DNA of 64,000 nucleotides from JADLHS01 sp020848635 (GTDB taxonomy: Bacteria; Verrucomicrobiota; Verrucomicrobiia; Limisphaerales; JADLHS01). Numbering within the stretch: position 1 is the stretch's first letter; the number at the start of each line of letters is the position of its first letter. Below the pieces are notes generated by a model that was given only the letters and a program-made list of their open reading frames with translations, was not told where the DNA came from and ran no database searches. Location: the NCBI GenBank assembly GCA_037044975.1, contig JBAOIL010000005.1:310001-374000 (forward strand), read 5' to 3'. The position numbers were made by a program, and so were the translations under genes. Of this stretch, positions 47,638 to 55,766 are shown piece after piece.

Positions 47638-48603
47638 GAAAACCCTGCCCTTATCCGTAATATCAATTCTCAGTTCAGCCTTGTTCATCGTTCCGAGTTC
47701 ATTCGGCCAAACCCTTTACTCCGATAATTTTGACGTGGACTCCACAGCAAATTGGACCATCAATGGAGGTCCGAGCGATGAAGCCGCCAACTTTTACTTT
47801 GACTACAGCACGGTGGGCATTCCATCAGCACCGAATTCGGGTGGAAGCACGCGTGGGGTGAAATTACAGGCCAATCAGTCATCAGGTATTTTTGGAGGGG
47901 TTAGCGTTTCCCCCGTTGGCCAGTCGTTTTCCGGCAACTATCAACTGCGTTTGGACATGTGGCTGAGCTACAATGGTCCGGCTCCCGTTGGTGGCAGTGG
48001 GTCCACCCAAGTCGGGGGCGCGGGGATCGGGACTGCCGGAACAACTGCCCAGTGGCCCGGCGGCACGCAGGATAGCGTCTGGTTCGCTGCCACGGGCGAT
48101 GGCAACTCGTCTTCAGACTACCGTGCTTATTCTTCGGTTGCGCCGACAAGCTACGCCGATACCAGTGGTGTTTATGCCGCGGGAAATCTGGCTGGTTCGC
48201 GCAACGGATCGCATGCGTATTATGCCGGCTTCGGGAATGTTGCCGCCCCGGCGGCCCAACTGGCTCTGTTCTCCCAGCAAACGGGCAACACTGGAGTCGG
48301 TTCGTTGGGCTGGGCTTGGCATGACGTGAGCATCCTCAAAACGGGCAACACCATCACATGGTCAATTGACGGTTTGCTCATTGCCACCGTGGACGCCAGC
48401 ACGGCGACACTCGGTGGGGGAATATTCTGTTGACGTATTCGGACACTAACGCCGGCAGCTCAACCGATCCCGAGGACGCGAATCTGCTGTTTGGCTTGTA
48501 TGATAACGTACGGGTATCGCTGGTTCCCGAGCCGTCCATTGGGGCGATGATGGGAGTTGGCTTGACCGTTTTGGCCGGGTTTGCACGCAACCGCAGAGTT
48601 TAA
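47636..48603 (+). CDS. PEP-CTERM sorting domain protein (one frameshift in a G run)
   Basis: ATG 47636 begins a signal peptide (SVISILSSALFIVPSSFGQ). The mature protein is Gly/Ser-rich and beta-like (YSDNFDVDSTANWTINGG, QLRLDMWLSYNG). The frame ends at 48433. One base missing from the G run at 48416-48420 would restore GGNILLTYSDTNAG and continue to LVPEPSIGAMMGVGLTVLAGFARNRR, a complete PEP-CTERM signal (VPEP, hydrophobic helix, Arg cluster), stopping at TAA 48601-48603. Exosortase cleaves and sorts such proteins to the cell surface or exopolysaccharide. The ligand is unknown. A second PEP-CTERM gene follows 49 bp later. Confidence 0.82.
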
Positions 48604-48652
48604 TCACAAGAAACAAATTCAACCCTAATATTGAAAGCTACAGTCTGACATC

Positions 48653-49351
48653 ATGAAAAAATCCTCCTCCATTGTAATTGTATTTTTTGCCGCAACGGCA
48701 GTTCTGGTCCAACCCCAAAACGTTTCGGCGACCCTCCTGGCTGGCTGGGATTTTGCCGGACTCCCCGATGCTACAAACGAAACCCCCGCAATCATTTCCT
48801 CTACCGTTGGGACTGCGTCGCTTGATGTGTCCGCCTTTGGGCTGGGAAGTAATCCGCAAGGATATCAACCAGAAAGAACTGCATTTGGTGGCAACGCGCT
48901 GAACGCTTTCATCGGTGGCGATCCCACTGCCGGCATGGCCTTGGCGCTCGCCAATATGTCCGCTAACGGCAAGTCGCTGACACTCAGTCTGAGCACAGCG
49001 GGATATCAGGACCTGGTCGTTTCCTTTGCCACCCGTGGAACCTCAACCGGCTTTGACACCCATGCGTGGTCTTGGAGTTCGGATGGTGTGAACTACACCC
49101 CCCTGTCAAATATTGCCGCCAACAAGACGGCAACTTGGTTGCTGGAAACTGTGGATTTTTCCGCCGTCACCGGTATTGAGAATGTCTCGGCCGCGTATTT
49201 GCGGCTTACGGTAAGTGGCAACACCAGCAGCTCTGGCAATAATCGCTTGGAAAATATTCAGATCAATGCGGTGGCCGTTCCTGAACCCAGTTCGCTTGCG
49301 CTGCTTGCCGGCTTTGGCTTGCTTGCGCTGAATCGTATCCGCCGGCAGTAA
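48653..49351 (+). CDS. PEP-CTERM sorting domain protein
   Basis: The protein has 232 residues from ATG 48653. The signal peptide (SSSIVIVFFAATAVLVQP) is followed by a beta-rich extracellular domain (LLAGWDFAGLPDA, LTLSLSTAGYQDLVVSFATRG, FSAVTGIENVSAAYLRLTVSG). It ends in the PEP-CTERM signal VPEPSSLALLAGFGLLALNRIRRQ, which is cleaved by exosortase. No exosortase is in this window. The LLAGWDF opening and AAYLRLTVSG segment are common in Planctomycete/Verrucomicrobial exported proteins. A terminator follows directly. Confidence 0.9.
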   Translation: MKKSSSIVIVFFAATAVLVQPQNVSATLLAGWDFAGLPDATNETPAIISSTVGTASLDVSAFGLGSNPQGYQPERTAFGGNALNAFIGGDPTAGMALALANMSANGKSLTLSLSTAGYQDLVVSFATRGTSTGFDTHAWSWSSDGVNYTPLSNIAANKTATWLLETVDFSAVTGIENVSAAYLRLTVSGNTSSSGNNRLENIQINAVAVPEPSSLALLAGFGLLALNRIRRQ

Positions 49352-49370
49352 GTCAGCTTTCCGAAACAGG

Positions 49371-49396
49371 GGCGTGGCGCAAGCCACGCCTTTTTT
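49371..49396 (+). terminator. rho-independent terminator
   Basis: GGCGTGGCGCAAGCCACGCC forms an 8-bp GC-rich stem, followed immediately by six T residues. It lies 20 bp after the PEP-CTERM stop codon and separates this gene from the convergent trpC. Confidence 0.85.
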
Positions 49397-49456
49397 GATT
49401 TGTGCATTCGACTCGCCGCCGCAAAGCATGGGCGTGGCGGTAGGCAACCTTGTTGG

Positions 49457-50275
49457 TTAATGTACCGCCAGCAGTTCGCGGGTTTTTGCCCGGAGGTCGC
49501 CGCTGCGCACCAAACTTTCTCCGACCAGAATTGCACCCGCGCCGCATTTCGCCAACCGCTCAACATCGGCACGCGTGTGAATCCCGCTTTCGGCCACCAG
49601 GAGCGACGAGTGCCGGCTGACGGGTGACGAGAAAAGCTGCGCGGCCAAACGTTCCGTCGTAGCGAGCTCCACTTTGAAGGTCTTCAAATCCCGGTTATTC
49701 ACGCCGATCAAGCGCGACCCGATGGCAATCGCCCGAGCCAGTTCCGCTTCGTCGTGAACTTCCACCAGCACCGCGAGCCCCGCTTCGGCCGCCAGGTTGT
49801 GAAATTGTTTCAATCGCGCGTCATCGAGGATCGCCACAATGAGGAGGATGGCATCGGCACCCCATTCAATGGCCTCCAGAATTTGCCGCTCGTCAATGAG
49901 GAAATCCTTGCGCAACAGCGGCAGTTTCACAGCGGCGCGGATCTGGCGGAGGTAATCCAGCGAGCCTTGGAAAAATTTTTCATCCGTGAGCACGGACAAA
50001 CAGCTCGCGCCCGCGGCTTCATATTCCTTCGCGATGCGAACCGGATCGAAGTCCGGGCAGATCACGCCCGCCGACGGCGAGGCCTTTTTAACTTCAGCGA
50101 TCAAGGCCACGTCGCCCGCCCGCGGCTGACGTAAGGCCGCGAGAAAATCCCGCCGCTCGCCACGCTCCAGCATCGCATCGTGCAAATCCCCCGCGGCGAT
50201 CAGGCGTGCGGGAAGTTTCGCGACTTCGCGGCTTTTCTCTTCAACAATTTCATCCAGGATATTCTGGCTCTTCAC
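49457..50275 (-). CDS. trpC: indole-3-glycerol phosphate synthase
   Basis: TrpC makes indole-3-glycerol phosphate in tryptophan synthesis. The protein has 272 residues from GTG at 50273-50275 (VKSQNILDEIVEEK), which has a strong purine-rich site (AGGAAAGGAAG) about 10 bases upstream. Conserved motifs are IAEVKKASPSAG (catalytic Lys and Ser-Pro), SVLTDEKFFQGSLDYL, PLLRKDFLIDERQI, GADAILLIVAIL, LVEVHDEAEL, IGVNNRDLKTF, VAESGI and ILVGESLV. The same frame is open upstream to 50578 and would add a 101-residue membrane region. The internal start is preferred because of the ribosome site and the normal family length. Confidence 0.93.
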   Translation of the reverse strand: MKSQNILDEIVEEKSREVAKLPARLIAAGDLHDAMLERGERRDFLAALRQPRAGDVALIAEVKKASPSAGVICPDFDPVRIAKEYEAAGASCLSVLTDEKFFQGSLDYLRQIRAAVKLPLLRKDFLIDERQILEAIEWGADAILLIVAILDDARLKQFHNLAAEAGLAVLVEVHDEAELARAIAIGSRLIGVNNRDLKTFKVELATTERLAAQLFSSPVSRHSSLLVAESGIHTRADVERLAKCGAGAILVGESLVRSGDLRAKTRELLAVH

Positions 50276-50578
50276 AATTTCGATTCTTCCTTTCCTGCCT
50301 ATGGACGTCGCACCTGCAGCGAGCGCCCATCCAAACAATAACAATAACAGGACATGTGGGCTCTCAATCAATGAATTAACAAGCTCGGAATCTCCAGCCT
50401 TTATCGCGTCCATAGATAGCGAGGCAAAGAAAAGGCCGAACGCCGACAACGCCAACCAGCCAACCAGCATTGGCCATGGGTTTCTGATTCCAGCGCGAGC
50501 CATGCGAAAAGGAATCCATAGGGCAAGGCCGAATAGCCCCAGTTGTGTGGAGCCAACCAATGCCATTCTCCAACTCAT
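50276..50578 (-). CDS. small three-helix membrane protein, in frame with trpC
   Basis: From ATG 50578 a frame of 101 codons reads into trpC without a stop. It contains three hydrophobic helices: LGLFGLALWIPF (about 13-24), MLVGWLALSAFGLFFASLS (about 37-55) and HVLLLLLFGWALAAGA (about 75-90), then a basic GRKGRIE. I recognise no family. Either it is a separate gene whose stop was lost through an indel, or an unusual membrane-anchored TrpC fusion. The strong ribosome site before the trpC GTG favours separate proteins. Confidence 0.45.
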
Positions 50579-50608
50579 TCTCAGCGCCTTTGCGCCTTTG
50601 CGTTGATC

Positions 50609-51755
50609 TTATTCCTCTTCATCCTTCACGCCCTGCATCCGTTTCAGCGGGCAGCCGGCCCGCAGCCAGCCGTTTACGAACGCATCGAGGTCCCCATCCA
50701 TTACGCCTTGGACATTGCTGGTTTCAACGCCTGTACGCAAATCCTTCACCATGCGATATGGCTGGAACACGTAGCTGCGAATCTGATTGCCCCACGACAC
50801 GCTGCCCTTCTCGCCGTAAAACTTTTCCATGTCCGCCTTCGCCGCGTCGAGCCGTTGGGCGTAAATCCGCGAGAGCAACAGCGTCATCGCCGTGGCGCGA
50901 TTCTGATGTTGCGATCGCTGGGCTTGCGACGCCACCACGAGGCCGGTCGGGATGTGCGTGATGCGCACGGCGGTTTCCACCTTGTTCACGTTCTGCCCGC
51001 CCTTGCCGCCGGAGCGAAATGTATCCACGCGAAATTCCGTCGGCGGGATGACGATTTCCGACGAGGTCTCCTCAATTTGCGCAATGGCATCCACGCTGGC
51101 AAAGCTGGTGTGCCGCCGCTTGTTCGAGTCGAACGGTGAAATCCGCACGAGCCGATGCACCCCGCGCTCCGCCTTGCAGAATCCATAAGCATTCTCGCCC
51201 TGGAGCAGCATCGTCACACTCTTGATGCCTGCGCCTTCGCCGGGGAGCGCGTCTTCGATCTCCACCTCCCAGCCACGAGTTTCCGCCCAGCGTTGATACA
51301 TCCGCATGAGCATGCTGGCCCAATCGCAGGCCTCGGTGCCGCCCGCACCGGAGTTGATGCTCAGAATGCAATTATTGCGGTCATGCGGGCCATTGAGGAA
51401 AACTTTCAGCTCCAGCGCATCCAACTCCTTGATCAGCCGGGTCGCATCACGATTCAACTCCACTTCCATCTTCGCCTGGGCGGCGGGCGGTTCGGCCTCC
51501 CCGAGTTCAATCATCATCCGGGCGTCCTCGACCTGCTTCTCCGCTTGCAACAATGGCTCGATCTTGCCGCGCAGGGTGTTGGCCTCGTCAATGATTTTCT
51601 GGGCCGACTCCCGGTTGCCCCAGAAACTATCCGCCGCCATCAGCGATTCAATTTCGCTCAGGCGTTTCTGCGTGCCTGGGACGTCAAAGAAACCTCCGCA
51701 GGTGCGTGAGTTTCTGGGTAGCCGTGCTGATGGATGCGGTTACGAGTTCGAACAT
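50609..51755 (-). CDS. prfB: peptide chain release factor 2, with programmed +1 frameshift
   Basis: RF2 recognises UAA and UGA. Translation starts at ATG 51753-51755 (MFELVTASIST) and reaches the recoding site CTT-TGA-C on the minus strand at 51689-51683. It is preceded closely by a GGAGG anti-SD pairing sequence (CGGAGGTTTCTTTGAC). Shifting +1 there continues as DVPGTQKRLSEIESLMAADSFWG and the main frame, about 381 residues in all. The codon-recognition tripeptide SPF occurs in RISPFDSNKRRHTSF. The peptidyl-transfer GGQ occurs in RSGGKGGQNVNKVETAV. Unlike the other frame breaks in this window, this one is the conserved autoregulatory frameshift of prfB. Confidence 0.97.
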
Positions 51756-51926
51756 CCGCGCAGCATAGGGCATGGCCACAGGCGGATGGAAGTTGGAAAT
51801 TCAGCGGTGTGACGGGGGTGCTCCCTCCTCGGGCGGAATGCTTGACCCGATCCAGCGGGCGCTTGCTCCGCCTTGTCCCAGCCGATAGGCTTCGTCGCTG
51901 GATTCAAATTACACCACAAACCAATT

Positions 51927-52301
51927 ATGAAAATTCTGACCGCAATTCTTTGTGTCGCCGCTCTGGCGGGCGTAACGGCGCCCGCTGTCGCCGCTGAAAA
52001 AATCCAACACGTCGTGTCGTTTAAGTTCAAGAGCACGGCCAAGCCGGAGGACATCAAAAAGGTCGAAACAGCTTTTGCCGACCTGAAAAAGAAAATTCCC
52101 CAGATCAAGGCGCTGGAATGCGGTACTAACATCAGCCCGGAGAACCTGAACAAAGGTTTCACACATTGCTGGATTCTGACGTTCGCCAGCGCCGCGGATC
52201 GCGATGCCTATCTGGTTCACCCGGATCACAAGGAGTTCGGCAAGAACCTGGGACCAGTCTTGGAAGACGTGTTTGTGATCGACTTCATCGTCAAGGAATA
52301 G
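51927..52301 (+). CDS. exported Dabb (stress-responsive A/B barrel) family protein
   Basis: The protein has 124 residues from ATG 51927. The signal peptide (KILTAILCVAALAGVTAPAVAA) is followed by a Dabb domain: IQHVVSFKFKSTAKPEDIKKVETAFADLKKKIP, ALECGTNISPE, FTHCWILTFASAADRDAYLVHPDHKEFG and DVFVIDFIVK. The HP-x-H motif and the order of beta strands are typical. Dabb proteins are ferredoxin-like dimers of mixed function. Only the exported type with signal peptide is inferred here. Confidence 0.85.
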   Translation: MKILTAILCVAALAGVTAPAVAAEKIQHVVSFKFKSTAKPEDIKKVETAFADLKKKIPQIKALECGTNISPENLNKGFTHCWILTFASAADRDAYLVHPDHKEFGKNLGPVLEDVFVIDFIVKE

Positions 52302-52556
52302 TCGAGGCGTAACCGCCACGCCAGCACGGCGCACTGACTTTGGCCGCGAGCCAGAGCTCCTTACGCGTCCGGCGCCGATCCCTCATCAATCCGGATTGGT
52401 CGCAGCACTGCCGTACATTGATGGAATCTCCTCCGTATTGCCCGGTCGGTGGCCGGGCTGGTTTTCGCTGGCGAAGAGACGATTGATGCTTGAAGGTCGG
52501 TCGTGCGGCTCCCAGAAGGAAATCGTCACCGCCTTTCTGGACGCTGTAAATCAGCT

Positions 52557-53084
52557 ATGAAAAGCGTCAGCCTTCACGTAATCATCTCGGCATTGATCAC
52601 CCTCTCGTTCTCGGCATGGGCCCAGGGCAACGTCGCCATTGAAGCCGAGGCCGGCCTCATCACGCCACCGTTCAGCGTGACCAATGGTTACGTCTTCCAG
52701 ACGGCGGGCACGAATCTGGCCTCAAGCGGACGTGCCGTCTATGACATCGCCATTTCCCAGCCGGGCGGCTACGTCATCGTGGTCACTGTGAGTTCCCCCG
52801 ATCACGCGAGTTCCCTGGCCGTCAATGTTGACGCCGAACCGACGGGCCCGACCATGATCTGGGACATACCCACCAGTCAGGCATTTACCAATCGAATCGT
52901 CACCTGGCGGGGCAGCGAATCGTCAACCGCCAAGGTACCGGGCCAAAAGGTTTTTAACCTTACGCCCGGATCGCATCAGATCATTATGCGGGGCGGCGAC
53001 GACGCAGGCGCCCGAATCGATCGCTTTTCCATTGCCCGGATTCCCGCGCCGCCGGGCAATTTCCGAATTGTGGCGACTCCGTAA
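52557..53084 (+). CDS. exported carbohydrate-binding-module-like protein
   Basis: The protein has 175 residues from ATG 52557 (MKSVSLHVIISALITL); the frame opens at 52503 but the signal peptide fits from 52557. The mature part begins NVAIEAEAGLITPPFSV, and contains ISQPGGYVIVVTVSSPDHASSLAVNVD and LTPGSHQIIMRGGDDAGARIDRFSIAR. This pattern (EAE start, PGxY, G-x-H-x-I-x-I-x-G, A-R-I-D) matches CBM6/CBM35-type beta-sandwich carbohydrate-binding modules. It has no catalytic partner domain, so it is a stand-alone binding protein. Confidence 0.78.
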   Translation: MKSVSLHVIISALITLSFSAWAQGNVAIEAEAGLITPPFSVTNGYVFQTAGTNLASSGRAVYDIAISQPGGYVIVVTVSSPDHASSLAVNVDAEPTGPTMIWDIPTSQAFTNRIVTWRGSESSTAKVPGQKVFNLTPGSHQIIMRGGDDAGARIDRFSIARIPAPPGNFRIVATP

Positions 53085-53373
53085 TTGTTGAAAGCTGAAC
53101 CGGTGCGAACTTGAAATGGCTCGCCGGAGGATTGCAGGAGGGGAGGTGGACGCAGTTGTTGATTACCTGCAAAATCCAAAGAACCAGCGCGAAGCAATTA
53201 GAATGCGCTCGATTTTGTTCAAAACTCCTGCGAGCCGCTTTTATGGAGGTATTTCCAAAGGAGCCGGTCCTTTTGCTATGTCAAAATTGTGCTCGCAACT
53301 CACCAACCCTATATCAGTATCCGCTCAATTGCTCCGTGCTCCGTGCTTGCCTTAGCTGGCGAGGTTAACGCGT

Positions 53374-54417
53374 TCAAGCCGGTTGCCAGCGGGAGCCGTC
53401 CGCGAAGACGGTGACTTGCTCGTACTGACCGGCGCGCAAGTCCAGTTCGATGAGTTTGGCGCCCTTGCGGAGCTTTTCGCCGCCATAGCCGGCATAACCA
53501 GTAGCGCGGCCGTACACCAGATCCAGAGTACGACTCCGGACGGCGTAATCGTTGGTGTGGTCATGACCGCAGAAGCAGGCGAGGAGGCGGGTGTCCGCGG
53601 CGAGGGCCGGGGCGGCAGCACCCGATTCCTTTTCGTGGCAGACTCCCTCCTGGCAAACGCCCGGAGTGCGACCTGCTGCATAGAGCGTCTTCTGCTCCAG
53701 GAGCGGGATGTGATAAAAGCCGAGCGACTGGCACCAGGGGAGCACCGGTTTTGGCGAGAGCAGTGCGAGCGGCGCGAAGCCAGTCCAACTGCCAGGCGGT
53801 GAGTCCTTCGCGGTTGGAATTGAGAAACCACAAGTGCGCCGCCAGCAGATGTCCTTGGTTGAATGGGTGTGGACTTCGATCCGGTAATCACCATGGCTCG
53901 CGCCACCACGGTAAAGCGAATGGCGGGCGCTTTCGAGCGCATCATGGCCGGCTTGGTAGTCATCCAATATATCATGGTTACCCCAACAGAAAGCCCAAGG
54001 CACGCCCAGGGCTTCAACCCGGTGAAAGACGTGGAGCAAACTGTCCATGCCTCGCCCGCCGGGATTGTCATGCACGGCGTCACCCGTAAACACAATTAGA
54101 TCGGGCGAAAAGATGCGCACGAACTTTTGCCAGTCGCGCTCGGTCTTGCGGTCATCATCGGTGATGGTGAGTCCTTCCTTAACCCCGCAGAAAAAATGGT
54201 TATCGGTGAACTGAAGGAGGCGAAGCGATTGGCGGTTTCCCAACTCGAGAATCGCCGGCTTGGCTTTTTTCGCGTGGCGCGACGAGCGCCCAACCTCGGG
54301 TGGCTCGCCCGGAGTTTGAGCGAAAAGTCGTCCGACGGAGAAAGGCGCGGAAAGCGCCGCCAAGGTTGCCGGACCGAGTTGGAGGAAATGACGACGATTC
54401 ATAGGATAGTTACTCAT
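53374..54417 (-). CDS. metallophosphoesterase, Tat-exported (a compensated frameshift inside)
   Basis: The start is ATG 54417 (ATG 54402 is also possible). The N-terminus NRRHFLQLGPATLAALSAPF is Tat-like. The calcineurin-type phosphoesterase has RLLQFTDNHFFCG (D-x-H replaced by D-N-H), VFTGDAVHDNPG, CWGNHDILDDY (GNHD), SLGFYHIPLLEQ and CGHDHTNDY (GHDH). Between about 53845 and 53765 the continuing frame is out of phase; the correct reading HLLAAHLWFLNSNREGLTAWQ appears one frame away and the main frame resumes after. So two opposing indels cancel, and the ORF stays open but carries about 27 wrong residues. The length, 347 residues, is normal. It is followed by a 289-base gap without a convincing gene. 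Confidence 0.82.
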   Translation of the reverse strand: MSNYPMNRRHFLQLGPATLAALSAPFSVGRLFAQTPGEPPEVGRSSRHAKKAKPAILELGNRQSLRLLQFTDNHFFCGVKEGLTITDDDRKTERDWQKFVRIFSPDLIVFTGDAVHDNPGGRGMDSLLHVFHRVEALGVPWAFCWGNHDILDDYQAGHDALESARHSLYRGGASHGDYRIEVHTHSTKDICWRRTCGFSIPTAKDSPPGSWTGFAPLALLSPKPVLPWCQSLGFYHIPLLEQKTLYAAGRTPGVCQEGVCHEKESGAAAPALAADTRLLACFCGHDHTNDYAVRSRTLDLVYGRATGYAGYGGEKLRKGAKLIELDLRAGQYEQVTVFADGSRWQPA

Positions 54418-54494
54418 AAAAGTCTTCTCACGCACCGCTCTGAGACATTGCGCGGTTCATTTCGGGAACCACAAGCTTGCCCCACCGCGCTCCA

Positions 54495-55382
54495 TCAATG
54501 CGCCGGCGCTGCTTCCTCCTTGGGCTTCGGTTTCGCCAGCATTTCCGCCGTCGGCGCATCTCCAATGAGCTCCGCGACCTTCGGCTCGATCGCCGCGGCC
54601 CAGACGCGATGCCCCTCTTCGTTCGGGTGCTCAAAGTCCGGCATCAGCGCCGCCGGGATGCTCCCGTCCGGCCGCAGAAACAGATAATTCACGTCCATGT
54701 AAAACACATGCTTCCCGTCCGCCAGCTTGGACGCGATCTCATTGGCCTTCGCGAGCACCGCCCGCTCCGGCGTCGGCTTCTCCCCCCGTGGAAAAATCGC
54801 CAGCACTAGGACCTTCGTCTCCGGGAGCTTCTGGCGCAGCAGCTGTACAATCGCCGTCACCCCCGCGCCGATTTCCTCTCCCGTGTTGAACGATCCGTTG
54901 TTTTGCCCAATCATTACGATCGCCAGCTTCGGCGAAATGCCATCGATGTTTCCGTTTTGCAGCCGCCACAACACCTGTTCCGTCCGGTCCCCCGTCATTC
55001 CCGCGATCATCCCATTGCGCTTCGCGTAGTAATGGTCCCAAACCGGCGTTCCGTCCCACATCCAGCTCCTGACGATCGAGTCCCCGACATAAATGAGATC
55101 GACATGCCCCTGCTTCGCCCGCGTATTGATCGCTTCGTGCCGAGTCTTCCAGGTATCGCCCCCGCCCGGCACCGGAACGACCGCCGTGTTTACTTTCCCG
55201 CCCGGGTTCGTCGCCGCCGGCGCGTCAGCTGCCCTCGCCGCGATTGCCCAACAAAACACAACCCAAACCGCCAAAACCAACCACGCGTTACGGTTGCCCA
55301 AGCAACTCCATTCTTGGACGAACCGCCCTGAGCAGCCAAAATCCACCGTGCTGATAGGAAACTGCTTTCGCGTCGAGTTCAT
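54495..55382 (-). CDS. exported SGNH/GDSL hydrolase
   Basis: From ATG 55382 the protein has 295 residues (ATG 55418 is an upstream alternative). A hydrophobic signal (AWLVLAVWVVFCWAIAARA) covers about residues 33-51. The SGNH fold shows VDLIYVGDSIVRSW (block I Ser), YAKRNGMIAGMTGDRTEQVLWRL (block II Gly), IVMIGQNNG (block III Asn) and PDFEHPNEEGHRVWA (block V His). It is closest to PAF-acetylhydrolase/acyl-esterase-like SGNH enzymes in Planctomycetes and Verrucomicrobia. Neighbouring sialidase and toroid genes suggest de-acetylation of a glycan, but this is inferred. Confidence 0.88.
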   Translation of the reverse strand: MNSTRKQFPISTVDFGCSGRFVQEWSCLGNRNAWLVLAVWVVFCWAIAARAADAPAATNPGGKVNTAVVPVPGGGDTWKTRHEAINTRAKQGHVDLIYVGDSIVRSWMWDGTPVWDHYYAKRNGMIAGMTGDRTEQVLWRLQNGNIDGISPKLAIVMIGQNNGSFNTGEEIGAGVTAIVQLLRQKLPETKVLVLAIFPRGEKPTPERAVLAKANEIASKLADGKHVFYMDVNYLFLRPDGSIPAALMPDFEHPNEEGHRVWAAAIEPKVAELIGDAPTAEMLAKPKPKEEAAPAH

Positions 55383-55766
55383 TCCCGGGGATTTTGCTCC
55401 TGCGCAAGTGGAGTTCAAGCGTGGTTTTCGACTCTTTGGGGCTGGCCGCCAAAATGAAGATGAAGAGGGTCGCCTTCAATGAGTGCTGCCGGGAATTTGG
55501 TTTTTGACGAGACCCCATTCAAGGCGAATTGCTTCGGTCGCTGGTTCATTTTCAAACCGCAATGCGGTTGCGGCCCATCCGTTCCCGTCCACGCCGATGA
55601 CGGACTTTTGTTGCATATGCAACCAAGTCTTGTACATGACACTTCGGGTTTGAACGTGCGCAGTTGCCGCTGGCGGCTCCGAGCGGGTCACCAAGCTGCA
55701 GGCCGGGAGGTTGCGGTCTCGCAATTCGCCATGGAAGGCGTGGCCGGCCAGCGCTGCCAAGCGCCA
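55383..55766. other. intergenic region holding dispersed repeat copy B
   Basis: These 384 bases lie between the stop of the sialidase gene (minus strand) and the SGNH hydrolase start. They contain repeat copy B (55585-55700). An ORF of 94 codons on the minus strand (55760 to 55476) crosses the repeat and is likely a by-product, not a gene. No terminator was recognised. Confidence 0.5.
55585..55700 (-). repeat. dispersed repeat copy B with palindrome GTTGCATATGCAAC
   Basis: Read on the minus strand, this aligns to 31740-31845: an AGCCGCC block, then GGCAACTGCGCACGTTCAAA with CCCGAA, a variable stretch, then GGTTGCATATGCAACAAAAG followed by TCCGTCAT..GCGTGGACGG. The inner palindrome GTTGCATATGCAAC is conserved in both copies. 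After the ATG, both open MQQK. It is located between two hydrolase genes, while copy A is behind mnmG. Confidence 0.6.

Noticed and set aside
53116..53355. 79-codon frame on the plus strand in the gap after the CBM-like gene
   Set aside because: No recognisable domain, no good ribosome site and composition like intergenic DNA; not enough to call a gene.
55476..55760. 94-codon frame on the minus strand downstream of the sialidase
   Set aside because: It runs through dispersed repeat copy B, so the open frame is probably a by-product of the repeat.
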